DNA of 64,000 nt from Winogradskyella wandonensis. GTDB lineage: Bacteria > Bacteroidota > Bacteroidia > Flavobacteriales > Flavobacteriaceae. The stretch covers positions 124,001-188,000 of the forward strand of contig NZ_SMGI01000002.1 of assembly GCF_004346845.1 (NCBI RefSeq), written 5' to 3'. Made by a program: the position numbers and the translations under genes. Shown piece by piece: positions 44,338 to 53,497 of the stretch. Within the stretch, counting starts at the first letter, position 1. Every line of letters starts with the position of its first letter. Below the pieces are notes generated by a model. It did no database searches, was not told where the DNA came from, and saw only the letters and a program-made list of their open reading frames with translations.

Positions 44338-45963
44338 ATGGCAAACGGATTCTTTAATGTACCTGTTGCGGTTAACGAACCAGTAAAATCTTATGCACCT
44401 GGTTCTCCTGAACGCGAAGCTGTTGCTGCAGCTTATAAATCAATGTTTAATAGTAAAGTTGAAGTTCCATTATATATAAACGGAAAAGACATTAAAACCG
44501 GAAATACAAGAACAATGTCACCGCCACACGACCACCAACACATTGTTGGCGAATATCATTTGGCAGAAAAAAGCCATGTAGAAGAGGCTATTGCTACCGC
44601 TTTAGAGGCTCGCAAATCGTGGTCGCAAATGCCATGGCAACAACGTGCTGGCATATTCTTAAAAGCTGCGGAACTAATTGCGGGACCATACCGTGCTAAA
44701 ATTAATGCAGCTACAATGATAGCACAGTCTAAAACAATACATCAGGCTGAAATTGATGCAGCCTGCGAGTTTATAGACTTTTTACGCTTTAACGTACAGT
44801 TTATGACGGACATATATATGGAGCAACCCGAAAGTACGAGCGATGCATGGAATCGTGTAGAATATCGTCCACTTGAAGGTTTTACCTATGCTGTTACACC
44901 GTTTAACTTTACCGCTATTGCTGGTAACTTACCATCTTGTATGGCATTAATGGGTAATGTTGTGGTTTGGAAGCCTAGTGACAGTCAGGTTTACTCGGCA
45001 AAAGTCATTATGGATGTTTTTAAAGAAGCTGGTGTACCAGATGGTGTTATAAATGTTGTTTTTGGAGACCCAGTAATGATTACAGAAACCGTGTTATCTA
45101 GTCCAGATTTTTCTGGATTGCACTTCACAGGTTCAACATATATCTTCAAAGAACTTTGGAAGCAAATAGGAAACAACATCCATAACTACAAAACATACCC
45201 ACGTATCGTTGGGGAAACTGGAGGTAAAGATTTTATTGTTGCTCACAAATCTGCTAATGCTAAACAAGTAGCAACAGCAATTTCTCGTGGTGCTTTTGAA
45301 TTTCAAGGACAAAAATGTTCTGCAGCATCAAGAGCTTATATTCCTAAAAGTCTTTGGAGCGATGTTAAAACCTACTTATTAGAGGATATTGCATCGTTTA
45401 AAATGGGCTCTCCTGAGGATATGAGCAACTTTATTACTGCTGTGATCCATGAAGGCTCTTTTGACAAATTAGCGAAATATATCGATGGCGCAAAAGCTGA
45501 CAGTAATGCTGAAATTATTGCAGGTGGTGGCTACGATAAATCTAAAGGCTATTTTATTGAGCCTACTGTTATTGTAACAACCGACCCAAAGTACACGACA
45601 ATGTGTACTGAGCTTTTTGGCCCAGTCATTACTATTTATGTTTACGAGGACAACGCCTACTCAGAGACATTGAAATTAGTAGATGAAACCAGCGAGTATG
45701 CACTAACGGGAGCTATCTTATCTACAGACCGATATGCTATTGAAGAAGCTACACAAGCACTACAAAATTCGGCTGGTAACTTTTATGTCAATGATAAACC
45801 CACTGGTGCAGTCGTAGGTCAGCAACCATTTGGAGGAGCAAGAGCCTCTGGAACAAATGATAAAGCTGGTTCTGCTCAAAACTTACTACGTTGGGTTTCA
45901 CCACGATTAATCAAAGAAACGTTTGTGACACCTACAGATTACAGATATCCGTTTTTGGGATAA
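44338..45963 (+). CDS. pruA: L-glutamate gamma-semialdehyde dehydrogenase
   Basis: Second enzyme of proline degradation, 541 residues, oxidising glutamate semialdehyde (from 1-pyrroline-5-carboxylate) to glutamate with NAD. The catalytic cysteine is C327 (FQGQKCSAASRAY) and the base E293 (VGETGGKDF). The length and N-terminus match monofunctional PruA rather than the bifunctional PutA. No proline dehydrogenase gene lies beside it. It ends with a strong terminator. Confidence 0.95.
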   Translation: MANGFFNVPVAVNEPVKSYAPGSPEREAVAAAYKSMFNSKVEVPLYINGKDIKTGNTRTMSPPHDHQHIVGEYHLAEKSHVEEAIATALEARKSWSQMPWQQRAGIFLKAAELIAGPYRAKINAATMIAQSKTIHQAEIDAACEFIDFLRFNVQFMTDIYMEQPESTSDAWNRVEYRPLEGFTYAVTPFNFTAIAGNLPSCMALMGNVVVWKPSDSQVYSAKVIMDVFKEAGVPDGVINVVFGDPVMITETVLSSPDFSGLHFTGSTYIFKELWKQIGNNIHNYKTYPRIVGETGGKDFIVAHKSANAKQVATAISRGAFEFQGQKCSAASRAYIPKSLWSDVKTYLLEDIASFKMGSPEDMSNFITAVIHEGSFDKLAKYIDGAKADSNAEIIAGGGYDKSKGYFIEPTVIVTTDPKYTTMCTELFGPVITIYVYEDNAYSETLKLVDETSEYALTGAILSTDRYAIEEATQALQNSAGNFYVNDKPTGAVVGQQPFGGARASGTNDKAGSAQNLLRWVSPRLIKETFVTPTDYRYPFLG

Positions 45964-45985
45964 GAATTAGAAAATACAATTTAGT

Positions 45986-46017
45986 AAACCCTTCAAGTTT
46001 TTCTTTGAAGGGTTTTT
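45986..46017 (+). terminator. Terminator of pruA
   Basis: An 11-bp stem, AAACCCTTCAA (45986-45996) with TTGAAGGGTTT (46005-46015), is followed by T residues. Confidence 0.88.
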
Positions 46018-46074
46018 ATTTTCATTACATAACCACTTTCTTAGTATCTTTAGGCCTACTAATTCAATCAAAAC

Positions 46075-47796
46075 ATGAAAAAAAACTACTTATTTGCCTT
46101 AATAGTTTTCCCTTTTTTTGCCATTTCCCAAGTAACACCTATACCAATTACCTCTGATTTAACAGCAGATTTAACTGGCTATTCGGGAGCCACAGAATTT
46201 GTTGGACAAGCCGAATATTTTATCTATCTCAGCGCAGACAACACGTTAGATAAACCTATTTTTTTAATCGATGGTTTTGACCCTGGAGATTCAAGAAATA
46301 TTGATGTATTGTATAGTTCACTGGATTATACTGGGAATCCAAACTTTACTAATTTGGGTGACGAGCTACGCGCCGAAGGTTTTGATATTGTGGTTGTTAA
46401 CTTCCCGACGTACACAAACTCTGGTGGAACAGAAGTTGATGGTGGTGCTGACTTTATAGAGCGTAATGCACTTACATTAGTTAAGATTATAGAAACAATA
46501 AACACAGACAAAGCAGCAAATACACCAGAACAAAATGTTATTATCGGACCAAGTATGGGCGGCTTAATATCCAGATATGCTTTGAACTATATGGAAAATA
46601 ATATGCTGGATGCAGACACTAGACTTTGGATTTCTTTTGATGCTCCACATTTAGGAGCTAATGTACCTATAGGTTTGCAACACCAGTTTAATTATTTAGC
46701 TAACAACTCATTAAGCCCTGTAGCAGAAGTCCAACCCATTATAGATGATGTTCTAAATTCACCAGCAGCAAGACAGCTTTTAGTTGATCATTTCTTGGCT
46801 CACTTGGATTCTTCTGGAGATGGTGTGACATTCGACCCTGCTCTCACCTTGCCTATTGCAGATACCTATCGTACACAATTTGAAACAAACATTAATAGTC
46901 TAGATGGCGACGCTAATACTATAGATTTTCCACAAAACGTAAGAAAAGTATCTGTAGTTAACGGCAGTGGTATCGGCGCAAATTATAATGCAATTGACGG
47001 AACGCCTGTAACTCCTGGATTTGAAATAGTAAATACAACCTTACCTGTTGACTTAGGTTTTTTAGGCACAATTAATGTAGATATTAATATAAATATGACT
47101 CCTAATTCGGGAAGCTCTCAACAAGTAAGCAGTTTTTTTACTACAGTCATTTTTATAGGCACAGTTCAATCTATCGCATCTTCTGGCACAACAAACTTCG
47201 ACGGTATTGACGCTGCTCCTGGCGGCTTGTTTGACTTAACAGGATTAGCTAGCGATTTACCTACAACGGGAGTTGCAGCAGATTTCTTAAACGCTCTAAC
47301 TATTGACAAATTTAGTTTTATCCCAACTGTAAGTGCTTTGGCTCTTGAGATTACAGATGAAGGAAATAATGCAGATAATATTAATTGGTATCATGATATA
47401 AACTTAACCTCTGGCCGAGCGACGACTAACAACACACCATTTGATAACACGTTTTTACCAGATGCTAATGAAGACCACGTCGCTGTAACAGAAGCAAATG
47501 CAGCATTTATGTTATCAGAAATTAGAGGAACAGCATTGAGTACATCTGAAACTAATACTAGAGTTATTAAACTCGCTAAAAACCCAGTTACCAACGAATT
47601 AATATTACAATCCAATAGCAACGAAAATGTTTCTTTAAGTATTATTGATTTCACAGGAAAAACAGTATTTAAAACAAATACCTTTTTAGGCAATAGAACT
47701 ATAATTCCTATTAGTTTAGATTCAGGATTTTATATCCTAAAAGTGTTAGGCGAAAACAATACCAGATTTACCACTAAGTTTATTGTAAATAAATAA
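46075..47796 (+). CDS. Secreted alpha/beta-hydrolase (lipase-like) with type IX sorting domain
   Basis: Protein of 573 residues: signal peptide (about 1-20), an alpha/beta-hydrolase-like domain with the nucleophile elbow GPSMGG (S160), and an aspartate and histidine that could complete a triad. A type A sorting domain is at about 500-573 (LAKNPVTNELILQS, SLDSGFYILKVLG, TKFIVNK). It is probably released or surface-bound through the T9SS. Likely substrates are lipids or esters, but none is shown. TATCTTTA about 30 bases upstream may be its -7 box. Confidence 0.88.
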   Translation: MKKNYLFALIVFPFFAISQVTPIPITSDLTADLTGYSGATEFVGQAEYFIYLSADNTLDKPIFLIDGFDPGDSRNIDVLYSSLDYTGNPNFTNLGDELRAEGFDIVVVNFPTYTNSGGTEVDGGADFIERNALTLVKIIETINTDKAANTPEQNVIIGPSMGGLISRYALNYMENNMLDADTRLWISFDAPHLGANVPIGLQHQFNYLANNSLSPVAEVQPIIDDVLNSPAARQLLVDHFLAHLDSSGDGVTFDPALTLPIADTYRTQFETNINSLDGDANTIDFPQNVRKVSVVNGSGIGANYNAIDGTPVTPGFEIVNTTLPVDLGFLGTINVDININMTPNSGSSQQVSSFFTTVIFIGTVQSIASSGTTNFDGIDAAPGGLFDLTGLASDLPTTGVAADFLNALTIDKFSFIPTVSALALEITDEGNNADNINWYHDINLTSGRATTNNTPFDNTFLPDANEDHVAVTEANAAFMLSEIRGTALSTSETNTRVIKLAKNPVTNELILQSNSNENVSLSIIDFTGKTVFKTNTFLGNRTIIPISLDSGFYILKVLGENNTRFTTKFIVNK

Positions 47797-47818
47797 TAAA
47801 AACTGATGACTTAATTAA

Positions 47819-47846
47819 GAAGAGCTCCTTTTTTGGAGCTTTTCTT
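47819..47846. terminator. Bidirectional terminator between the lipase-like gene and rsmG
   Basis: AGCTCC (47823-47828) pairs with GGAGCT (47835-47840) around a six-T loop, followed by TTTTC. It overlaps the rsmG stop by two bases. Confidence 0.65.
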
Positions 47847-48471
47847 ATTTGTGCTTCATCGGAAGGTAAACCACCTTTTTAGTTTCAAAAAAATCTTCTT
47901 CAAAATAATCGGTAAGTGGAAACAATTTTACGGTGGTGTATTGTTTTAACTCTTCTGTTAAGTCACCTCCTTTTAAATATAAAATCCCGTTCTTAAGTTC
48001 ATTTTGCTGTCTTTTCAGGATTTTACCTTTCACCCACTTCGTAAATTCTGGCATAGCTGTTACGGCCCGACTTACTATAAAATCAAACTCCTCGTCAATC
48101 GCCTCGACTCTACTATGCGTTGTTTTAATGTTATTAAGTTCTAAGGCTTCTGCTACGCCGTTAATAACCTTTAGCTTCTTATTAATAGAATCTACTAAAT
48201 GAAATTGACATTCTGGAAACATAATAGCTAAAGGAACTCCTGGAAAACCTCCACCAGTACCAACATCTAATATTGAAGAACCGCTATTAAATGTTATAAC
48301 CTTTGCAATACCTAAAGAATGCAGAACATGTCGTAAATACAACTCGTCTATATCTTTCCTGGAAATAACATTTATTTTAGAATTCCAATCTTTATACAGG
48401 CCAAGAAGCGCTTCATATTGGCTAATTTGAAGCTCCGTGAGATTAGGGAAATATTTAAGAATGAGTTCCAT
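47845..48471 (-). CDS. rsmG: 16S rRNA (guanine-527-N7)-methyltransferase
   Basis: Protein of 208 residues. The SAM loop is SILDVGTGGGFPGVPLAIMFP, then HLVDSINKK, and DFIVSRAVTAM is the family motif. Length fits RsmG (about 207). It modifies the 530 loop of 16S rRNA. It is not near dnaA or mnmG here, unlike in many bacteria. A TAnnTTTG box (TATTTTTG, minus strand, 48485-48492) lies 13 bases upstream. Confidence 0.95.
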   Translation of the reverse strand: MELILKYFPNLTELQISQYEALLGLYKDWNSKINVISRKDIDELYLRHVLHSLGIAKVITFNSGSSILDVGTGGGFPGVPLAIMFPECQFHLVDSINKKLKVINGVAEALELNNIKTTHSRVEAIDEEFDFIVSRAVTAMPEFTKWVKGKILKRQQNELKNGILYLKGGDLTEELKQYTTVKLFPLTDYFEEDFFETKKVVYLPMKHK

Positions 48472-48484
48472 CTAATTGTTTTGG

Positions 48485-48492
48485 CAAAAATA
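48485..48492 (-). promoter_or_regulatory. Candidate -7 box for rsmG
   Basis: The minus strand reads TATTTTTG, 13 bases before the rsmG ATG. Confidence 0.4.
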
Positions 48493-48549
48493 CTTATTTT
48501 TAAATTTGATAATTTAACATCTATGGATATATCGAAAGATTAAATACTT

Positions 48550-48557
48550 TATCTTTG
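48550..48557 (+). promoter_or_regulatory. Candidate -7 box for the desaturase gene
   Basis: TATCTTTG matches TAnnTTTG and ends 55 bases before the ATG at 48613, implying a leader of about 50 bases. Confidence 0.5.
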
Positions 48558-48612
48558 ACATATCTATACTTAATATAATTTATAAGCGTTAAGTATAAAA
48601 TTAAGATTACCT

Positions 48613-49716
48613 ATGAATACCCAAAAAACACTTACGTTCTCCCGAAAAGACTCAGCAAAATTCTTTAGAACACTTAACAAAAGAGTTAACGATTATTTTA
48701 AAGAAAACAACATAAAACGCACTGGCAACTATAAACTATGGATTAAAACCGTTGTTATGTTTGCTCTATTTTTAACACCTTATTTTCTGCTACTTACATT
48801 AAATATACCTACTTGGGCACAATTGTTATTAACCGTTGTTATGGGAATAGGCATGGCCGGTGTTGGTATGAATGTAATGCACGATGGTAATCACGGCTCG
48901 TTTTCTAATAAAGAATGGGTTAACCGTTTAATGGGAAGTAGTATTTACATTTTAGCAGGAAACGTGTACAATTGGAAAGTACAGCACAATGTTCTGCACC
49001 ACACTTACACAAATATCCATGGTCATGATGAAGATTTAGAAGCCGGACGTATTTTACGTTTTTCAGAGCATGCCGAGTGGCGTAAACATCATAGATTTCA
49101 GCATTATTACTCAATATTTCTTTATGGACTTTTAACGATTAACTGGGCCATTACTACAGATTTTCAGCAGATGTATCGTTACATGAAGCGTAAACTCTCT
49201 TATGGAAAATTCCCTAACCCAGTTGCAAATTGGAGTAAGTTAGTAATATCTAAACTAATTTATGTTGCGATGTGGATTGTCATTCCTATAGTACTTACAG
49301 ATTTAGCTTGGTACAAAGTGCTTATTGGCTTTTTAATTATGCACTATGTCGCAGGGCTTATTTTAAGTGTTGTATTTCAACTAGCGCATGTAATGGACGA
49401 AGCAGAAATGCCAATGCCAGAAAAAGATGGCACTATGAAAAATACGTGGGCTATTCATCAGCTAAAAACAACCGTAAATTTCGGTGCTAAAAACTGGCTA
49501 ATAAATTGGTATACTGGTGGGTTAAACCATCAAGTAGAGCATCATATTTTTCCTAACATTAGTCATATACATTACGGGAAAATTGCACAAATTGTGAAAG
49601 AAACTGCTAAGGAATTTAATTTACCTTATAAAGAGTACAAAACAACTAGAAAAGCAATAGCAGCGCATTTTAGATTCTTAAAAGAAATGGGAATGAAACC
49701 TGCCATGCACGCATAA
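48613..49716 (+). CDS. Membrane fatty acid desaturase
   Basis: Diiron membrane desaturase of 367 residues with the three histidine boxes: H90DGNH94, H125NVLHH130 and H306QVEHH311. The QxxHH form of the last box, in GGLNHQVEHHIFP, is typical of front-end and linoleoyl-CoA-type desaturases. There is no fused cytochrome b5 domain. Membrane helices are predicted at about 45-65, 70-90 and in the 210-260 region. The position of the double bond it makes cannot be told from sequence. Confidence 0.92.
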   Translation: MNTQKTLTFSRKDSAKFFRTLNKRVNDYFKENNIKRTGNYKLWIKTVVMFALFLTPYFLLLTLNIPTWAQLLLTVVMGIGMAGVGMNVMHDGNHGSFSNKEWVNRLMGSSIYILAGNVYNWKVQHNVLHHTYTNIHGHDEDLEAGRILRFSEHAEWRKHHRFQHYYSIFLYGLLTINWAITTDFQQMYRYMKRKLSYGKFPNPVANWSKLVISKLIYVAMWIVIPIVLTDLAWYKVLIGFLIMHYVAGLILSVVFQLAHVMDEAEMPMPEKDGTMKNTWAIHQLKTTVNFGAKNWLINWYTGGLNHQVEHHIFPNISHIHYGKIAQIVKETAKEFNLPYKEYKTTRKAIAAHFRFLKEMGMKPAMHA

Positions 49717-49742
49717 TCAAACTTTCATAACTAACACAACAC

Positions 49743-50927
49743 ATGAACCAACTTTCTGATAGAATTAATAATCTATCGACCTCGGCTACTTTAGCAATGG
49801 CTGCTAAAGCAAGAGAATTAAGAGAAGAAGGAAAAGATATTATTGGCTTAAGCTTAGGTGAACCAGATTTTAATACGCCTGAATTTGTAAAAGATGCTGC
49901 AATACAAGCCATTAACGATAACTACAATAGCTACACACCAGTAGATGGCTACGCCGAACTTAAAGATGCAATCATCACAAAGTTTAAACGAGATAATAAT
50001 CTAGATTATAACCGTCAGCAAATTGTAGTTTCTACAGGAGCCAAACAAGCGTTATACAATATCGCATCGGTGATGCTAAACGACGGAGACGAAGTTATTT
50101 TGCCTTGTCCATATTGGGTAAGTTATAGCGATATTGTAAAGCTAAATGGCGGTGTTCCTGTTGAAGTAAAAACATCCATAGATGATGATTTTAAAATGAC
50201 GCCAGCACAACTCGAAGCGGCTATTACCCCAAAAACTAAAATGATTTGGTACAGCTCGCCATGTAATCCAAGCGGTTCTGTTTACAGCAAAGAAGAACTT
50301 AGAGGTTTGGCAGATGTCCTTCAAAAATATCCCAATATTTACGTTGTATCTGATGAAATCTACGAACATATTAACTTTATAGGTGATCATTTTAGCATGG
50401 CTCAGTTTAGTGATATGTTTGAAAGAACTATTACTGTTAACGGTGTTTCTAAAGCTTTTGCAATGACTGGATGGCGTATTGGCTATATTGGCGCTCCAAC
50501 TGAAATAGCAAGAGCTTGTAATAAAATACAAGGTCAAGTAACTAGTGGCGCTAATTGTATCGCTCAGCGTGCTGTAATTGCTGCTTTAGAGGCAAGTCCC
50601 GACAAAGTACAATACATGGTTGATGAATTTAAAGAAAGACGTCAGTTAATATTAGGATTGCTTAGTGAAGTTGACGGTTTTTCTTGTAACGAGCCAGAAG
50701 GCGCTTTTTATGTTTTTCCAGATATCTCGGTATATTTCGGAAAAACACTGAACGGACAGACTATAAATAATGCGTCAGATTTTGCAATGTATTTATTAGA
50801 ATACGCCAATGTAGCTACTGTAACTGGTGAGGCTTTTGGTAATCCAAACTGTATTCGTATTTCTTATGCGGCTTCACAAGAACAAATTATAGAAGCTATA
50901 AAACGTATTAAAGCTGCTTTAAATTAG
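49743..50927 (+). CDS. Class I/II aspartate-type aminotransferase
   Basis: PLP aminotransferase of 394 residues, fold type I. The PLP lysine is K237 (NGVSKAFAMTGWRIGY), with SSPCNPSGSVYSKEEL and VVSDEIYEHI as the conserved asparagine and aspartate motifs, and a C-terminal arginine in NCIRISYA. Relatives of this length in Bacteroidota are annotated as aspartate aminotransferases (aspC). Other amino acids could be used. Its 3' end overlaps the convergent small gene by 9 bases. Confidence 0.93.
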   Translation: MNQLSDRINNLSTSATLAMAAKARELREEGKDIIGLSLGEPDFNTPEFVKDAAIQAINDNYNSYTPVDGYAELKDAIITKFKRDNNLDYNRQQIVVSTGAKQALYNIASVMLNDGDEVILPCPYWVSYSDIVKLNGGVPVEVKTSIDDDFKMTPAQLEAAITPKTKMIWYSSPCNPSGSVYSKEELRGLADVLQKYPNIYVVSDEIYEHINFIGDHFSMAQFSDMFERTITVNGVSKAFAMTGWRIGYIGAPTEIARACNKIQGQVTSGANCIAQRAVIAALEASPDKVQYMVDEFKERRQLILGLLSEVDGFSCNEPEGAFYVFPDISVYFGKTLNGQTINNASDFAMYLLEYANVATVTGEAFGNPNCIRISYAASQEQIIEAIKRIKAALN

Positions 50928-51179
50928 AAAAAGAAGTATTAAAATAATTGCAACCAGAACAAAGGAAATAACAACCGTTTTTGTTCTGGTTTTTTTGTTT
51001 TCTTCTCTCATTCGGGCTCTAATTTCTTGATTTAATTCAGGCGAAGCTTCAGGAAAATTATAGATTTCCTTAGAGCTTTTATTGTGCACATTTTTAGTTT
51101 TCTTAAAGTGCTTAGATTTATCCAGCCTTACACTCTTGTTACTTCTAATAGTACTTAACATTGATTCTCCTAGTGGCAT
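50919..51179 (-). CDS. Small protein with C-terminal membrane anchor (paralogue 1)
   Basis: Protein of 86 residues, basic N-terminal two-thirds and a single C-terminal helix (about 66-86, VVISFVLVAIILILLFLI), with no signal peptide. YNFPEASPELNQEIRARMREE matches YNLPKASAKQLRDIRKRMQAE of the next gene upstream at the same distance from the helix, so the two are duplicates. The topology would leave the basic part in the cytoplasm. Function is unknown. It overlaps the aminotransferase gene by 9 bases. Confidence 0.7.
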   Translation of the reverse strand: MPLGESMLSTIRSNKSVRLDKSKHFKKTKNVHNKSSKEIYNFPEASPELNQEIRARMREENKKTRTKTVVISFVLVAIILILLFLI

Positions 51180-51193
51180 AATTTTCTATTATA

Positions 51194-51454
51194 TTAAATT
51201 ACAAACATCATTACAACTAATATTGATGAAGCTATTATAGTTAAGGCTACAGCCTTTAACCACCATATCTTTCTTTCCGCTTGCATACGCTTTCTAATAT
51301 CACGTAATTGCTTCGCTGAAGCTTTAGGTAAGTTATACTCTGTTTTTTTGCTACTCTTATAGCCACCTAGCACATTTTTAAACTTATCTCTATTTCTATT
51401 TTGAAGTAACTTGAGATTATTTTGAACGCTAACATTCATTGAATTTCCATGCAT
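51194..51454 (-). CDS. Small protein with C-terminal membrane anchor (paralogue 2)
   Basis: Protein of 86 residues, the same length as its downstream neighbour, with a shared central block (YNLPKASAKQLRDIRKRMQAE) and a C-terminal helix (about 68-86). The distal N-termini differ. A 14-base gap separates the pair, so they are likely one transcript. I do not recognise a family. Confidence 0.7.
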   Translation of the reverse strand: MHGNSMNVSVQNNLKLLQNRNRDKFKNVLGGYKSSKKTEYNLPKASAKQLRDIRKRMQAERKIWWLKAVALTIIASSILVVMMFVI

Positions 51455-51481
51455 AGCTTAAATATTTTAGGTTGGTTAAAT

Positions 51482-51514
51482 AAAAAATGCTCCTCATTTT
51501 TAAATGAGAAGCAC
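51482..51514 (-). terminator. Terminator of the 83-residue protein gene
   Basis: TGCT-CTCAT (51488-51497, one bulge) pairs with ATGAG-AGCA (51504-51513), followed on the minus strand by a T run. Confidence 0.7.
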
Positions 51515-51545
51515 TTTCAAAATGATTGTTGTTATGTTGAATTGT

Positions 51546-51797
51546 CTAAAACATCATAGTTAATGCAATTACAAATACTGATAATTTTAAGACTACTCCA
51601 ATAGCATTCACGCTATTAAATTGTTTGAATTTTAGTCGCTGTCTCATTCCAAATACTGAAGGTTTATCAGAATTGATAAAGTTCTGTTGCACTGCAGCTT
51701 TGTAGTTAGAGTTTAACAAAGGTTCGTTTATATAAACAAACGTCTCTCTGGGTTCGGGTAATGGTTCTGTTTCAAAAGTGTTTACTACTAATTCCAT
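51546..51797 (-). CDS. Small protein with C-terminal membrane anchor
   Basis: Protein of 83 residues with an acidic N-terminus (MELVVNTFETEPLPEPRE), a basic middle (MRQRLKFKQFN) and a C-terminal hydrophobic helix (about 64-83). It shares size and topology with the two genes downstream, but I see no sequence similarity to them. Its own terminator separates it from them, so it is a distinct transcript. Function is unknown. Confidence 0.65.
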   Translation of the reverse strand: MELVVNTFETEPLPEPRETFVYINEPLLNSNYKAAVQQNFINSDKPSVFGMRQRLKFKQFNSVNAIGVVLKLSVFVIALTMMF

Positions 51798-51991
51798 GAT
51801 TGATAAAAATTGTTGGTTATGCTTATATGACGAGACTGTTTTAAAAATGTTACACAGAATATCTCGCTAAACACTTCTAAACCAAACCTTAATATTGGGA
51901 ATTATCAGTAAAAATATAGGCTAGCTAAACATTAAAATATTTTGAAAATATTTCAGTTTCATCAAAAAAAATATCAAAAAAATCTTGAAAA

Positions 51992-53494
51992 TTATCTATT
52001 TCGCCAAAAGAAAGGCGTTAATAAAATAAGCACAGTAAATAATTCTAATCGACCTAAAAGCATTAAAAAAGACGCCCACCATTTTCCTAGTGGTGGTAAT
52101 GCTGCATAATTATTAACTGGTCCAAAATCTCCAAGTGCTGGTCCTACATTACCCAAACTGGAAGCAGAAAGTCCAATGGCAGATGTAAAATCTATTTGAA
52201 ACATAGAAAAAATCAGCGCTCCAAAAATAAATAGCAACATATACGTAATAAAGAAACCTAGGATATTAAAAACAATATCCTTGGACACAGACTTTTGGTT
52301 ATAACGAACAGGCAATATGGCGTTTGGATGCAACGCACGTTTAAACTCTAAAAAGCCATTCTTGATTAACAATAAATGTCTTACAACTTTAATTCCTCCA
52401 GATGTACTGCCGGCAGAACCTCCTAGAAACATTAACCCAAAGAAAAAAACGGTTAAAAATGGTGTCCACATCGTATAATCTGCAGTAACAAAGCCAGTAG
52501 TTGTTACTATAGCTAATACTTGAAATAATCCATGACGCAAAGCACTTTCGAACTCTCCTAAAACCATCGGATGGTCAATTGAAGATTGAGAAACATCTGC
52601 CCTAAAATAGATAATTAATGCAGCCACGATAGTAAAAACAAAAATGAAACGAAAGTATAGTTTAAACTCATCGTCTTTAATAATTTTCTGAACTCTTCCT
52701 TTAAAAGCAAAATAACTTAAAACAAAATTAGTTCCGGCCAAAAACATAAACGCAATAATAATATATTGCACGGCAGGATTATCATTCCAATACGCCACAC
52801 TTGCATTTTTAGTAGAAAAACCACCTGTAGATAACGTACTTAATGCATGATTTATAGCATCGAAAAAAGACATCCCGGCAACTTGAAGCAAAATGGTCTC
52901 TGCTGCAGTGTAACCAAAATAAATTAGCCATAAACGTTTTGCGGTATCCGTAATTCTAGGATGCAATTTATCGCCACCAGGTCCAGGAGCTTCCGCTGCG
53001 AATAACTGCATTCCACCGATACCTAAAAGCGGTAAAATAGCTATGGCTAAAACAATAATTCCCATACCTCCAATCCAATGCGTCATACTTCTCCAGAACA
53101 ACACACCTTTAGGAACAACTTCAATATCATTTAAGATACTAGCACCAGTTGTGGTGTATCCAGACATCGTCTCGAAAAAAGCGTCGGTAAACGATGGAAT
53201 CGCTTCCGTTATCATATAAGGTAGTGTTCCTGATAACGACATAACTATCCAACCAAAAGCCACAACGATATAACCTTCACGCTTGTTTAATTCTTTCCGA
53301 TGATTTCGGGTATTAAACATTACAAAAGCACCTATAAGTAGTATTGTAAATCCAGACAGCAATAACTCCAAGGTCACGCCATCTCTGTAGATAAAACTAA
53401 TTAGGGTTGCGATAAGGATAAAGCCACCGTTAAACAGAAGCAATAATCCCAAAAAATGGAAAATAATTTTATAGTTAAGTGTCATCCTTGCCAT
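51992..53494 (-). CDS. trkH: TrkH-family potassium uptake protein
   Basis: Potassium channel-like subunit of 500 residues with about ten helices. Four pore-loop motifs are visible: SGYTTTGASIL, LSTLSTGGFSTKN, ALVTTTGF-like AIVTTTGFVTAD and SSLGNVGPALGDFGP. It takes up K+ under control of the NAD-binding TrkA partner encoded immediately upstream (3-base gap). A second ATG three codons in (53485) is an equally likely start. A proline-flanked GGSAGSTSGGIKVVR is also a family motif. Confidence 0.94.
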   Translation of the reverse strand: MARMTLNYKIIFHFLGLLLLFNGGFILIATLISFIYRDGVTLELLLSGFTILLIGAFVMFNTRNHRKELNKREGYIVVAFGWIVMSLSGTLPYMITEAIPSFTDAFFETMSGYTTTGASILNDIEVVPKGVLFWRSMTHWIGGMGIIVLAIAILPLLGIGGMQLFAAEAPGPGGDKLHPRITDTAKRLWLIYFGYTAAETILLQVAGMSFFDAINHALSTLSTGGFSTKNASVAYWNDNPAVQYIIIAFMFLAGTNFVLSYFAFKGRVQKIIKDDEFKLYFRFIFVFTIVAALIIYFRADVSQSSIDHPMVLGEFESALRHGLFQVLAIVTTTGFVTADYTMWTPFLTVFFFGLMFLGGSAGSTSGGIKVVRHLLLIKNGFLEFKRALHPNAILPVRYNQKSVSKDIVFNILGFFITYMLLFIFGALIFSMFQIDFTSAIGLSASSLGNVGPALGDFGPVNNYAALPPLGKWWASFLMLLGRLELFTVLILLTPFFWRNR

Positions 53495-53497
53495 AAG

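Noticed and set aside
50142..50537. Minus-strand open frame of 131 residues
   Set aside because: It is contained in the aminotransferase gene on the other strand and has a low-complexity composition without a signal or domain.
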